Source: Cyanobacteria bacterium TGS_CYA1
Lineage (GTDB): Bacteria > Cyanobacteriota > Vampirovibrionia > Obscuribacterales > Obscuribacteraceae
Assembly: GCA_026129135.1 (NCBI GenBank)
Contig: JAHCIQ010000007.1
Span: 62,001 to 126,000, forward strand
Reading direction: 5' to 3'
Length of the DNA stretch: 64,000 bases
A program made the position numbers and the translations under genes. The notes beneath the pieces are model-generated. The model worked only from the letters and a program-made list of their open reading frames with translations, was not told the origin of the DNA and searched no databases. Below are positions 26,226 to 34,525 of this stretch, piece by piece (the stretch's first letter is position 1; every line of letters starts with the position of its first letter).

Positions 26226-27401
26226 TTAAAAATCGTCGCCTCCACCTTTTTGTTGCGGTGCACCACCGCCATTTTGATTGGGGTTTGCGTTTTGATTCTG
26301 ATTGGGATTCACTTCATAGCCATCACCAGCGGTGATAGGTGGTTCGTATTTTTCGTTAAAACTATTTTTCGGAGTGCGCAAGAAACGCGGCAAATGAGCT
26401 TCTGGATCAGGCGGAGGTGGTGCCTGTCTTTGCACCGGTACCTGAGCTTGCTCGGCAGGATTTTGATTGTTCGACTGAGCAGGAAAACCGCTGGGATCTT
26501 GATAGGTCCCGCCACCGCCATTGCCACCACCGCTTGAGACTGGCTTGAAGCGACGAAAATTTCGGTCACGATTATCTTCGGTTGGAGCAGGCATCATCTG
26601 CGAATAGTCGATAGACATTCGTCCTTGCGCAGGTGCGACTGAAATTTTTAACGGCGAGTCGAGTCTAATGTTGAGCGGCGATCCTTCCTTTATATAAATG
26701 TCTTGTTTGATACGCACTAGCGAGCGATAAACCGGGCGTCCCATGCGGCTCATGGCATCACCACGTTCGGCACCAAGAATAGGATCTTTCATATAAGCGC
26801 GACGATCGACGACTTTGAGCGGATTAGCCGAATTAGAAGCGTTTACACCTGGATGAACAGCGGCAAAACTCGTGACATCGCCCATATAGCCGATATCGTG
26901 TTTAGAAATTTCGGGATTCTGCTGTAAGCGTCCTTTACCAGCAGAAATCATTTCGCCTGCAATAGAGGCTGTGATTTGATAAGAGATACCATCAGGAGTG
27001 CGCAAAGTATTTATCTGAGTTCGCAGCTTCCCTGTAGGTTTTCCTTGCTGCACGCCTTTGCGTCTGTATATCTTGCTTGCTGGAATCGCCTCTACCACCT
27101 CGCCCTCTATCTTGGAACCAGCTGGAATAACGACATCGGTGCCATTAGCCATACATGGTGTGGTAATTTCTAACGTAAACTTCTCGCCTTGATTGCTGTC
27201 TTTAGAGCTTATAGTCGAATTCATTCGACCTTCGATTACGGTGCCAATCGGAATAACAACTGTTTTTCCCTCGAGCGATTGAGGAGCGTTGAAATACTTT
27301 TCAGGGTCGCCACTTTTAGGACGCGCATTAGCCGCATGTACACTAAAACCGCAAACCATAAGGCTTACAGATAATCCCAGGAGTAATGCTTGTCGATTCA
27401 T
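26226..27401 (-). CDS. secreted protein with VirB10/TrbI-like beta domain
   Basis: A 391-residue protein with a signal peptide (cut near VHAANA). Residues about 45-150 contain VVIPIGTVIEGRMNSTISS and, 45 residues later, VVIPAGSKIEGEVVEAI. This spacing of IPxGTxIxG...S...IPxGSxIxG is seen in the C-terminal barrel of VirB10/TrbI proteins of type IV secretion. A second beta-rich part runs to about 275. The C-terminal third is Pro/Gln/Asn/Gly-rich and disordered. A true VirB10 has an inner-membrane anchor instead of a cleaved signal, so the similarity may only be of fold. It sits 3 bp before ubiX. Confidence 0.55.
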   Translation of the reverse strand: MNRQALLLGLSVSLMVCGFSVHAANARPKSGDPEKYFNAPQSLEGKTVVIPIGTVIEGRMNSTISSKDSNQGEKFTLEITTPCMANGTDVVIPAGSKIEGEVVEAIPASKIYRRKGVQQGKPTGKLRTQINTLRTPDGISYQITASIAGEMISAGKGRLQQNPEISKHDIGYMGDVTSFAAVHPGVNASNSANPLKVVDRRAYMKDPILGAERGDAMSRMGRPVYRSLVRIKQDIYIKEGSPLNIRLDSPLKISVAPAQGRMSIDYSQMMPAPTEDNRDRNFRRFKPVSSGGGNGGGGTYQDPSGFPAQSNNQNPAEQAQVPVQRQAPPPPDPEAHLPRFLRTPKNSFNEKYEPPITAGDGYEVNPNQNQNANPNQNGGGAPQQKGGGDDF

Positions 27402-27404
27402 ATT

Positions 27405-27623
27405 TTAGTCCGCCGCATCGTCTTTGCTTTTAGTTTCAATTTTCGCCCGCACTCTGTGATAGACAAATACAAGAGCCGATGCGCCTACTACCATTGTGAC
27501 AACTAAGAATATAATTCGCCACAATCCCGACAAATAAGTAATCACGTCGGGAAGCATTATGGCAAAAGCACATGCCACAATCAGTCCCGCTCCCAGAAAT
27601 TTAAGAGTCTTCATCCTCATCAT
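27405..27623 (-). CDS. small two-TM membrane protein
   Basis: About 72 residues with two hydrophobic helices (LKFLGAGLIVACAFAIML and IIFLVVTMVVGASALVFVY) and a charged C-terminus. The start is uncertain. ATGs at 27623, 27620 and 27614 lie inside the end of the upstream gene, and an upstream reading begins at 27659. The overlap with both neighbours shows that it belongs to the leftward operon. Size and topology recall VirB2/TrbC pilins or VirB3, but no motif supports this. Confidence 0.55.
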   Translation of the reverse strand: MMRMKTLKFLGAGLIVACAFAIMLPDVITYLSGLWRIIFLVVTMVVGASALVFVYHRVRAKIETKSKDDAAD

Positions 27624-28116
27624 CGTCTCTGGGGTTGAGGTGATCTTCGAATCGAACAATAATCATTGGCGCAATCGCGCGTGTCGCAACAAACCACGCG
27701 GCTACAAGCAAGACTGGAAAAGCAAAAAGTCGTATTACGGACGGAATGAAAGAATAGAAGAAATTCAAAAGTACTACTACGCAGCCGATAGTAAGTACTT
27801 GAGACAATCTGAGTATTAGCTGTTCTTGCGAATTGCGCCCACGTTTTTGAAAATCGCGCCGCAGCATTTCCACATAGTTTTTCCAGATATCGGAAAGACC
27901 TTTCTTTCCCTGGTTCCACATTTCCTTGTTGGCTTCTTTTTTCGTGCGTTTTGGAGCTGTGGGAACCTGTCTTTGAGCTGGCAAATCGACATCTTCATCT
28001 TCGCCTTCGTCATCGCCGGCCGAAGCAGCTCGTCTACCACCACGACGACTCGTAGGTGGAGGTGGTGCACCGGGATTCTTTTTACGTTTTCTGCCTCGCG
28101 GACCTGCCGGGCTCAT
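27601..28116 (-). CDS. membrane protein with basic/Pro-rich N-terminus
   Basis: A 171-residue protein. The first 60 residues are basic then acidic low complexity (RGRKRKKNPGAPPPP and a GDDEGEDEDVD run). A helical segment follows (WKNYVEMLRRDFQKRG), then two TM helices near 102-145 (LTIGCVVVLLNFFYSFIP and LFAFPVLLVAAWFVATRA), and it ends in DDDEDEDS. Function unknown. It is the third gene of the leftward operon, 41 bp after the second TPR gene and overlapping the next small membrane protein gene. Confidence 0.58.
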   Translation of the reverse strand: MSPAGPRGRKRKKNPGAPPPPTSRRGGRRAASAGDDEGEDEDVDLPAQRQVPTAPKRTKKEANKEMWNQGKKGLSDIWKNYVEMLRRDFQKRGRNSQEQLILRLSQVLTIGCVVVLLNFFYSFIPSVIRLFAFPVLLVAAWFVATRAIAPMIIVRFEDHLNPRDDDEDEDS

Positions 28117-28157
28117 ATTTTGTCGTCCTCTGGTAAGCGCTCTTCCATCTTACCCTC

Positions 28158-30293
28158 TTATTTTTCCTTGCGACTCTTCTTCAACTTAGATAAATTCGTC
28201 TCGACTTCCTTGCGCAGAGGGTTTTCCTCGTCTGAGGCCTCTAGAAAACATAGAGCGTAATCTATTGCTTTATCAGTTTCATTCTTCGTCCTATAAAATA
28301 AATTGAACAAGCCATAATAAGCTTCAGGATACTGGGGATCGGCGATCAGTGCTTGTTTATAGTGATCGACTGCCACTTCTGGAATCTTAAGCGTGGCATC
28401 GCCAAGCTTAGTCTGACGCACTGCTTCGTTCCTTTGAGAAACTATTTTGCTGATGCCTTGCTCCGCTCTGGGCGCAACATCGGGAAGCTCACGCGCATAA
28501 GTAAACGCCTGTTCTGCCGATTTCAAGTCGCCGTCGTTGAAAGCCTGCTCTCCTAGTGTCAAGAGCTCGTAAGGCTCTTCTTTGTGGGTATTTATCACCT
28601 GAGAAAAAATCTGCCTGGCTTCACGAAAACGATTTTGAGTAAGGGCTTTTTCAGCCTCGGACAACTGAATCTTTTCTTTGAGATTCTTCGCTCCTTTTAC
28701 GACTTCGCCTTTTACAGACTGTTCGGTCATTACATTTTGCAACTGCTCCATCAGGTTTTGCCAACCCTGAGGATATTGACCTTCTTTGCGCGCAGTTCTG
28801 AAATAAACTCGCGAAAGACCAAGCAAAGCTGAGGCGTCATCTTGTTTCACGGCTAAAATGGTCCGATATTCTTGCTCTGCGACATCGAGCTTGTCCTGAC
28901 GCAAAGCAAGCTCTGCCAGGCGGCTTCGCAAATTCAAATCATTAGGCAAAATCTCAAGCGCGTTATGCATTTCAGCGATAGCAAGCTCGCCATCACCTCT
29001 GACTGCATAATACTCCGCCAATCTTTTATACGGCTCGGCATTCCGTGGATCGAGCCTGTTCGACTCTTTCCAGCTGGCTAGAGCGGAAGGTCCATCGCCT
29101 TGTTTTCGATAAATATCACCCTGCACATTGTTCCATTCAGAACCACGCTGGTCTTTTGGAATAGACTGCAACTCGACGAATGCATCTTCATGCTTTCCAC
29201 TGTTTGTGAGAATGAAAGCCTTTTGCAACCTGGCAGACCAATTCTTGGGATTCATCTCAAGAGCCTGATCAACCAGTTCGCGAGCTTCTCTATTCTTGGG
29301 ATCGGTCTTGAGCAGGGCTTCGGCAAGAAAAGCCAGATTCTGCGGATTGAGCGCTAGTTCACAAGCTTTTCGCAATGGACCGATTGCACCTTCGGCATCG
29401 TCCTGTAAAAGTCTTACCGCACCAAGTGTTTGCTGCGCGATAGAAATATCTGGATTGCTTTTGACTGCTCGCTTAGACAATGTCTCTGCCGCTTCAAGAT
29501 ACAAATCGCGCTTGGCAGGCGACGCTACAGTCTTTGAATGAATATATGAAACATAACCAGCGGCAGCCATCATGTTTGGATTATCAGAAAACTCTTCGCG
29601 TCCTTTTCGCAATATTTGCTCTGCTTCAATTACTTTATTGGCGTTGTTCTGCCTAGCAAGAGCGACAGCAAGACCCGCGTGAGCATCACCATTCTCGTCT
29701 GTGTCTAACAATGCGCGATAAGCTTTTTCAGCGTCCCAGTACTTGTGATTAAGTAATAACTCGTCAGCTTCTGCAATACTCTGACTTGGCTTAGAGCCAC
29801 TCTTCTTAGGCTTCTTAGCAGCAGGTTCGCCTTCTGATTCGGTTGCAGTTTCTTCAGTTTTTTCCTCTGCTGGCTTTTCTTCTTTGGTATTAGCTGTGGT
29901 GTCTTTAGTTTCGGCAGATTCAGCTTTTGGATCAGTCTTTTCTGTAGCAGCCTCTGGTGCCTTTTCTTCTTTGCTATCGGCTTTAGCTGCGTCTTTTGCT
30001 GTTTCGTCTTTGCCCTCTGCTTCAGCTGCCTTGGGCAAATCTTCTTGTGTTTCTTTTACTGTCTCTTCAGACTTTTTCTTTTTAGATTTAGAGCTGCCCG
30101 ATTTTGATTTCTTTTTCTTCTTCGAGCTCGAATCATCTTCTTGTTCTACTACGGTGCCTGGCTCTGCAAGCGGAGTTACCACAGGTTTGTCGTCGTCGAC
30201 GGCATAAGCTGGCAATAACGGCAGTGTCGACGAAAGCATAAAAGCTGACGCCATTAAAAAGAAACCCGCTCTAAATCGAACTCGTCTGGTCAT
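28158..30293 (-). CDS. secreted TPR-repeat protein
   Basis: A 711-residue protein with a signal peptide (hydrophobic residues 10-30, cut near AYA). A Lys/Glu/Ala/Ser-rich low-complexity region runs from about 35 to 165, and about a dozen TPR-like units from 170 to 700. Examples are HAGLAVALARQNNANKVIEA and AEPYKRLAEYYAVRGDGELA. TPR solenoids bind other proteins; this one would act in the periplasm or at the surface. It starts 9 bp after the preceding TPR gene, so the two are probably translated together. The partner is unknown. Confidence 0.72.
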   Translation of the reverse strand: MTRRVRFRAGFFLMASAFMLSSTLPLLPAYAVDDDKPVVTPLAEPGTVVEQEDDSSSKKKKKSKSGSSKSKKKKSEETVKETQEDLPKAAEAEGKDETAKDAAKADSKEEKAPEAATEKTDPKAESAETKDTTANTKEEKPAEEKTEETATESEGEPAAKKPKKSGSKPSQSIAEADELLLNHKYWDAEKAYRALLDTDENGDAHAGLAVALARQNNANKVIEAEQILRKGREEFSDNPNMMAAAGYVSYIHSKTVASPAKRDLYLEAAETLSKRAVKSNPDISIAQQTLGAVRLLQDDAEGAIGPLRKACELALNPQNLAFLAEALLKTDPKNREARELVDQALEMNPKNWSARLQKAFILTNSGKHEDAFVELQSIPKDQRGSEWNNVQGDIYRKQGDGPSALASWKESNRLDPRNAEPYKRLAEYYAVRGDGELAIAEMHNALEILPNDLNLRSRLAELALRQDKLDVAEQEYRTILAVKQDDASALLGLSRVYFRTARKEGQYPQGWQNLMEQLQNVMTEQSVKGEVVKGAKNLKEKIQLSEAEKALTQNRFREARQIFSQVINTHKEEPYELLTLGEQAFNDGDLKSAEQAFTYARELPDVAPRAEQGISKIVSQRNEAVRQTKLGDATLKIPEVAVDHYKQALIADPQYPEAYYGLFNLFYRTKNETDKAIDYALCFLEASDEENPLRKEVETNLSKLKKSRKEK

Positions 30294-30301
30294 ATACTTA
30301 T

Positions 30302-32353
30302 TCAGAGCTTTTCGTCCTCTTTATCACTAATCTTTTTTGACTTATCGTCGCCTGTTGTCTTTTTGGGAGGGAACTTTTTAGGATCCAACTTCAACTCAAG
30401 TGGCTTAGCCACAGCACCTTCCTCTTTTTTAGGTGGTGGGTCAGCAGCTTTTTGAGTAGCAGGTTGAGCGGGTGAAGGGGAGGCGTTAGGCACGCCTTCT
30501 AGCTCATTAGCTATTTTCTTCTCTTTTTCTGCTTCAGCATTTTCTTTCAATTTAAAGAGAATGTCTGAATATCGTCTGTGCGCTTCTGCATTTTTAGGCG
30601 CCCACTGAGTAGCTTCTTTAAGCTCGTTGCGAGCTTTAATCAATTCGTTCTTCTGAACGTACTCGTTGGCGTCATAAATCTTTTTCTGAACGCGCATGTT
30701 TTCGACTTGGGTTACGAGCTTGTCTACACCAGGCTCTTTCAAACTATCTGAAGTTCGATAAGCAACAAGGGCTGCATCAAGATCACCACTCTTGTAATAC
30801 AAATGAGCAAGGAGCAGCCACAGATGTCCGTCATCCGGATTCTTATCTATGTACTCATTGCCTTTTTTAAGACCATTATCGAAATCGTTTTTAGACAGAT
30901 AACCTTCGAGCTCGTCATACAAGGCCTTGTTCTTAGCCACTTTCGGCTTCTCGGGAGCTTTGGGCAATTCTTTCTTCTTCTCACCGTCCAAGCCCCCAGC
31001 AGCTTCGGCTGCTTTATCTTCGTCGCCTTCTGATTCGGCGCCTTCTTCACCATCAGCTTTGGCAATTTTTGTTTTTGCCTTTTTCTCTTTTTCTTTGGCT
31101 AATTGCTCTTCTACAGTTTTGCCAGTATTTTTATCGTCCTGCAAAATGTAAGGATTAATAGCAAGAGCCTTCTTGAAAGCCATTTTAGAGGTTTCTTCAT
31201 CGCCAAGCTTTTGCTTACCATAAGCATAAATTACAAGCAATTCTGGATCGTCTGGAGAAACATCCAGTTCTTTTTGCACTTTTGTAAGTGTGTCTTGAAT
31301 AAGAGCTGGAGAGGCAATCGGCGACTTGACTACAATCATATGATAAACACGACGTGCTTTGTGCAAGGCTGGAGATTTTGGTGATAACTGCCAGCAGCGC
31401 GCATACTCTGCTTTGGCACGTTGCAAATCGCCACCTAGAAGATACGCACCTGCAAGCATCATATGATTATCGAAACTATCTTTGACTGCAACGGCCTCTT
31501 TAGCAGCTTCAATCAAGCCTCTAACGGCATCGGAATTATCTCTGTTAATGGTGACAGCACGTCTGTAGCATGTGCCTACATTATATAAGCGCTTGAGATA
31601 AATTTTGCCGCGTCCGTCTTTTTTGGCTGCCTGAGTCACATCCCAGAGAATTTCACCCATCAACTGGTGGCAAGTTGAAAGTTCTTTCTTTTCATCTGGC
31701 AATTTCCATTCTTTATTTATGGCAGTACGCAACTGCTCGTACGCTTCTACCGTTTTGCCTTGCTTGTAGAGGGCTCGAGACAATCTGTAATTACTCATAC
31801 CGTTATCGCGCATGCGTACGCATTTGCGAAACTCTACAATGGCTACAGGAAAGTTCCCTGAGATGTCGGCGTCATCTGCCATCGACTCACGCACTTTATA
31901 ATCGGTTGGATTTTTGCCCATCGCTTTGATGGCGTTATCGAGGTTATAGTCGGCAGGGGCGTTATTAGGATCGCAATAAAGAGCTTCTCTATACTCGCGA
32001 ATAGCCTCATACCATTTGTGTTTTCCAGCGAGTAAATCGCCATAACGCAAGTGCGCACTCGAAAGGTTTTGACGAAAAGTATTGTTAGCAGGATCGCCAT
32101 TGAGCGCTGCTTCGTGCTCGCGAATGGCGTCTGGCCAGAGTCCTTTGGAACCTAGTTCCACCCCGCGGTTGTTGTGCTCCATTGGATTTGTAGGATTGGG
32201 GGTTTGCAGGACCACACCCGAGCCGCCTCCGCCGCCACCACCTCCGCCACCACTGCTTCGCTTTCCGCGAGCATCGGAGGCTTCAAACGCAGTCAACGAG
32301 ACGGATAGAGCAAGTGCGCTCGATAAAAGGAGCTTGTATGCGCGAATATTCAC
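30302..32353 (-). CDS. secreted TPR-repeat protein
   Basis: A 683-residue protein starting at GTG 32353 with a signal peptide (LLLSSALALSVSLTAFE, cut near SDA). A Gly-only run follows (about residues 36-44), then TPR units at 55-420 (NNRGVELGSKGLWPDAIREH, APADYNLDNAIKAM). A Lys/Glu/Ala linker precedes further TPRs at 480-625, and the tail is Pro/Lys-rich. It is the first gene of the leftward operon. A GTACCGGTAC palindrome at 32361-32370 lies 7 bp upstream of the GTG. Confidence 0.72.
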   Translation of the reverse strand: MNIRAYKLLLSSALALSVSLTAFEASDARGKRSSGGGGGGGGGGSGVVLQTPNPTNPMEHNNRGVELGSKGLWPDAIREHEAALNGDPANNTFRQNLSSAHLRYGDLLAGKHKWYEAIREYREALYCDPNNAPADYNLDNAIKAMGKNPTDYKVRESMADDADISGNFPVAIVEFRKCVRMRDNGMSNYRLSRALYKQGKTVEAYEQLRTAINKEWKLPDEKKELSTCHQLMGEILWDVTQAAKKDGRGKIYLKRLYNVGTCYRRAVTINRDNSDAVRGLIEAAKEAVAVKDSFDNHMMLAGAYLLGGDLQRAKAEYARCWQLSPKSPALHKARRVYHMIVVKSPIASPALIQDTLTKVQKELDVSPDDPELLVIYAYGKQKLGDEETSKMAFKKALAINPYILQDDKNTGKTVEEQLAKEKEKKAKTKIAKADGEEGAESEGDEDKAAEAAGGLDGEKKKELPKAPEKPKVAKNKALYDELEGYLSKNDFDNGLKKGNEYIDKNPDDGHLWLLLAHLYYKSGDLDAALVAYRTSDSLKEPGVDKLVTQVENMRVQKKIYDANEYVQKNELIKARNELKEATQWAPKNAEAHRRYSDILFKLKENAEAEKEKKIANELEGVPNASPSPAQPATQKAADPPPKKEEGAVAKPLELKLDPKKFPPKKTTGDDKSKKISDKEDEKL

Positions 32354-32760
32354 TGGTACTGTACCGGTACTAAATGAGTCTAGATAAAATCCTAATACCC
32401 ATTTTTATCGAATAATGCATTTTTTTGCTTGCAAATCAGCCACTTTGACCAAAAAAATTTTTCCTATCCAAAACCCTATTGACTTCTACCTAAAAAATAG
32501 TTAATAATTGTTCATCCTGTTGCAGAACCGCCCCCAAAGCCCCTTTTGGGAATCGGCACCCCCACATTTTCTATATGATCTATTCCTATACATATAAGAA
32601 TGAGATTAGAACCGCCCCGGGCGGGAAAAATGCTATTGCAGCATTCTTTTAAAAGGTGGCATATACTGCGAATTAGGGTGATTCCCGGCATACAACGTTT
32701 CTTCGATACTTTTGAAGAATTTCGAACTGCCTCAAGCAAGCTTACTACGAGGACCACACA
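32354..32760. promoter_or_regulatory. control region between the two divergent secretion-like operons
   Basis: This 407-bp spacer has no supported gene. Rightward, TTGACT (32479-32484) and TAATAA (32502-32507) are spaced by 17 bp and predict transcription from about 32514, giving a leader near 247 nt. The leader contains CCCAAA-6 nt-TTTGGG (about 32535-32552), two copies of AGAACCGCCCC (32524-32534 and 32608-32618), a GGGCGG that can pair with either, and AATGCT-5 nt-AGCATT plus CTTTT (32629-32650), which looks like a terminator. Leftward, a perfect palindrome GTACCGGTAC lies at 32361-32370. Promoter and structures are read by eye. Confidence 0.55.
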
Positions 32761-33750
32761 ATGAAGCTCTCTTCCTGCCTACTTCTTCCTGTACTGGCGT
32801 TGAGTTTTTCAGTATGCACAGTAGATGCTAACGCTCAGCTACCTCCCACCACCTGGAGCAAAACCGTGCACACACCTGGCGACAACCAGTATGGCGGCGA
32901 GCAGCAGGGCATGCGTCACCCGGTAAATAACATACCGATAAATCCAAATTTGCGCAGCTCAGGACCAGCACCTTCGGTATCGACTAGCTATCAGAAGGCG
33001 CCTTCGGCTCCCAAACCAGACATCTCGCTGCAACCAATTCCAGCCGACGAACCAATCGTGCCTTCCGATTTTCCACCTCTTCCAACTGGACTAGACTTAC
33101 CCGGTGTGATGGCTACTACAGCTGGTACTTTCAGCAGTTCGTATGGTGGTTCCAGAGGTGGCGGTGGTGGCGGCGGTGGTGCGCCATCGTTTCAAGGCAA
33201 AAAACAAGGTTATGGCCACTTCGCTCCTGGTGCCTTTGAAAAAGGCGGTGGTGGTGGCGGTGGAGGAGGCTACTCCGATAGCGGCGACGATGAAAGCTGG
33301 AAAGACGAGGTCAGAAAACCTTTTGGCAAGAGCGTTGAAATGCAACAAGGATACGGACGTGTTGCACCAGGCGCTTACGTGAAAAACCAGAGCCCCGGCT
33401 ATTACAAGGCTCGCGAAGCTCCACTTGGTGGAAAGAGTATTCCCGATGGTCGCGGCGCGGATACATTTGGTGCTAATGACGCGCCAAGTGCTCCTTCGGC
33501 ACCAAATTTCAAAGGACTGGGAAGAGAGCCACGCTTACAGGACGATGTCTACGGAAGCGGCGGTCCTGCCACTCCATCGGCTCCAGTACCTGTCTCGCTT
33601 TCGCAAGCATCGACCCAGGATCTTTCACTGCCAGATGACGATTTCATCAAACGCAAGCCTCCATCCAGGGGCAGTCGTTATGCCGGTCGTATGATGAACC
33701 AGATGATGAGAAAAGGCATGATGCAAGGCATGCGAATGATGCGCTTTTAG
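32761..33750 (+). CDS. secreted Gly/Pro-rich protein with Met-rich C-terminus
   Basis: A 329-residue protein with a signal peptide (LLLPVLALSFSVCTVDANA). The mature chain is Pro/Ser/Gly-rich with poly-Gly runs and a 12-residue repeat: GYGHFAPGAFEK and GYGRVAPGAYVK about 50 residues apart. The C-terminus is striking: AGRMMNQMMRKGMMQGMRMM with nine Met residues. Homology is not recognisable. The next gene product shares the LAGRMM-type motif and APSAP phrases, so the two seem related. It is the first gene of the rightward operon. Confidence 0.65.
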   Translation: MKLSSCLLLPVLALSFSVCTVDANAQLPPTTWSKTVHTPGDNQYGGEQQGMRHPVNNIPINPNLRSSGPAPSVSTSYQKAPSAPKPDISLQPIPADEPIVPSDFPPLPTGLDLPGVMATTAGTFSSSYGGSRGGGGGGGGAPSFQGKKQGYGHFAPGAFEKGGGGGGGGGYSDSGDDESWKDEVRKPFGKSVEMQQGYGRVAPGAYVKNQSPGYYKAREAPLGGKSIPDGRGADTFGANDAPSAPSAPNFKGLGREPRLQDDVYGSGGPATPSAPVPVSLSQASTQDLSLPDDDFIKRKPPSRGSRYAGRMMNQMMRKGMMQGMRMMRF

Positions 33751-33808
33751 TCGACCCCCAGAATTTATTTTGTTGGAAATTATCTAGTCAAATGAGGATT
33801 GAAACCAG

Positions 33809-34504
33809 ATGAAAAAGCTATTACTACTCAACCTGACCCTCTGCGCAACCGGGCTGTCCCTGTTTGCAAGCAGCGGCGACGCGGCTTTTGCCCAGGGTGG
33901 TTTCAAGATTCAAAAGAACAAATTAGACAAAGTGCAGTATTACCATGCACCACGCGAAATGCAGATTCTGGACGAACGTCCATTTATCAAAGATTTCCGC
34001 GAAGCGCCCTCGGCACCAGAAATGGTACCACTCCCTCCTGGACCCAAAGGTGCAGCCGGTGGTTACGGCGGTAACGGTGGCGGCGCTGCTGGCGACATTC
34101 CTTCTGGTGGTGGCAGTGCTCCAATGCAAATGGGTGGTACGGGTCCAGCATACAGAAGCGGCAGTCCGTCAAGTGCAGGCGCAATGCCCTTGCCAAAATC
34201 TGGATTTGGTCGTGAAACTAATATTCCAGCAGGCGGAATGGCACCCAAGAATGCCTTGCCTGACGGTACGAACACGAACCGTTTGGCTGGTCGTATGATG
34301 ACTCCCAAACAACAATCAGGTCCTTCTGGAGTAGGCGCAGCACCGGCTCGTTCGATGGCAGCGTCGCCCGCACCAAAAGGTCCCGTAGCAGCCAACTACG
34401 GCTCGAACTACGGAGCTGGAGATGGATACGGTTCTGGTGGTGGCGGCTCTCGTACCGACACAATGGTTAGAGGATCACTTTTAACTAAAGTCAAAGGTAA
34501 GTAG
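33809..34504 (+). CDS. secreted Gly-rich protein
   Basis: A 231-residue protein with a signal peptide (LLLNLTLCATGLSLFASSG, cut near AFA). The segment DKVQYYHAPREMQILDERPF is the only compact-looking part. The rest is Gly/Pro/Ala/Ser low complexity with poly-Gly patches and an NRLAGRMMTP motif that echoes the preceding protein. No family is recognised. It lies 58 bp downstream of the first Gly-rich gene and 21 bp before the lipoprotein gene. Likely a surface or fibrous component, by inference. Confidence 0.62.
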   Translation: MKKLLLLNLTLCATGLSLFASSGDAAFAQGGFKIQKNKLDKVQYYHAPREMQILDERPFIKDFREAPSAPEMVPLPPGPKGAAGGYGGNGGGAAGDIPSGGGSAPMQMGGTGPAYRSGSPSSAGAMPLPKSGFGRETNIPAGGMAPKNALPDGTNTNRLAGRMMTPKQQSGPSGVGAAPARSMAASPAPKGPVAANYGSNYGAGDGYGSGGGGSRTDTMVRGSLLTKVKGK

Positions 34505-34525
34505 GAGTAATCCCGCTTTTTCTAA

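Noticed and set aside
32512..32757. 81-aa minus-strand frame in the divergent control region
   Set aside because: No ribosome-binding site or family; it lies over the predicted promoter and leader hairpins.
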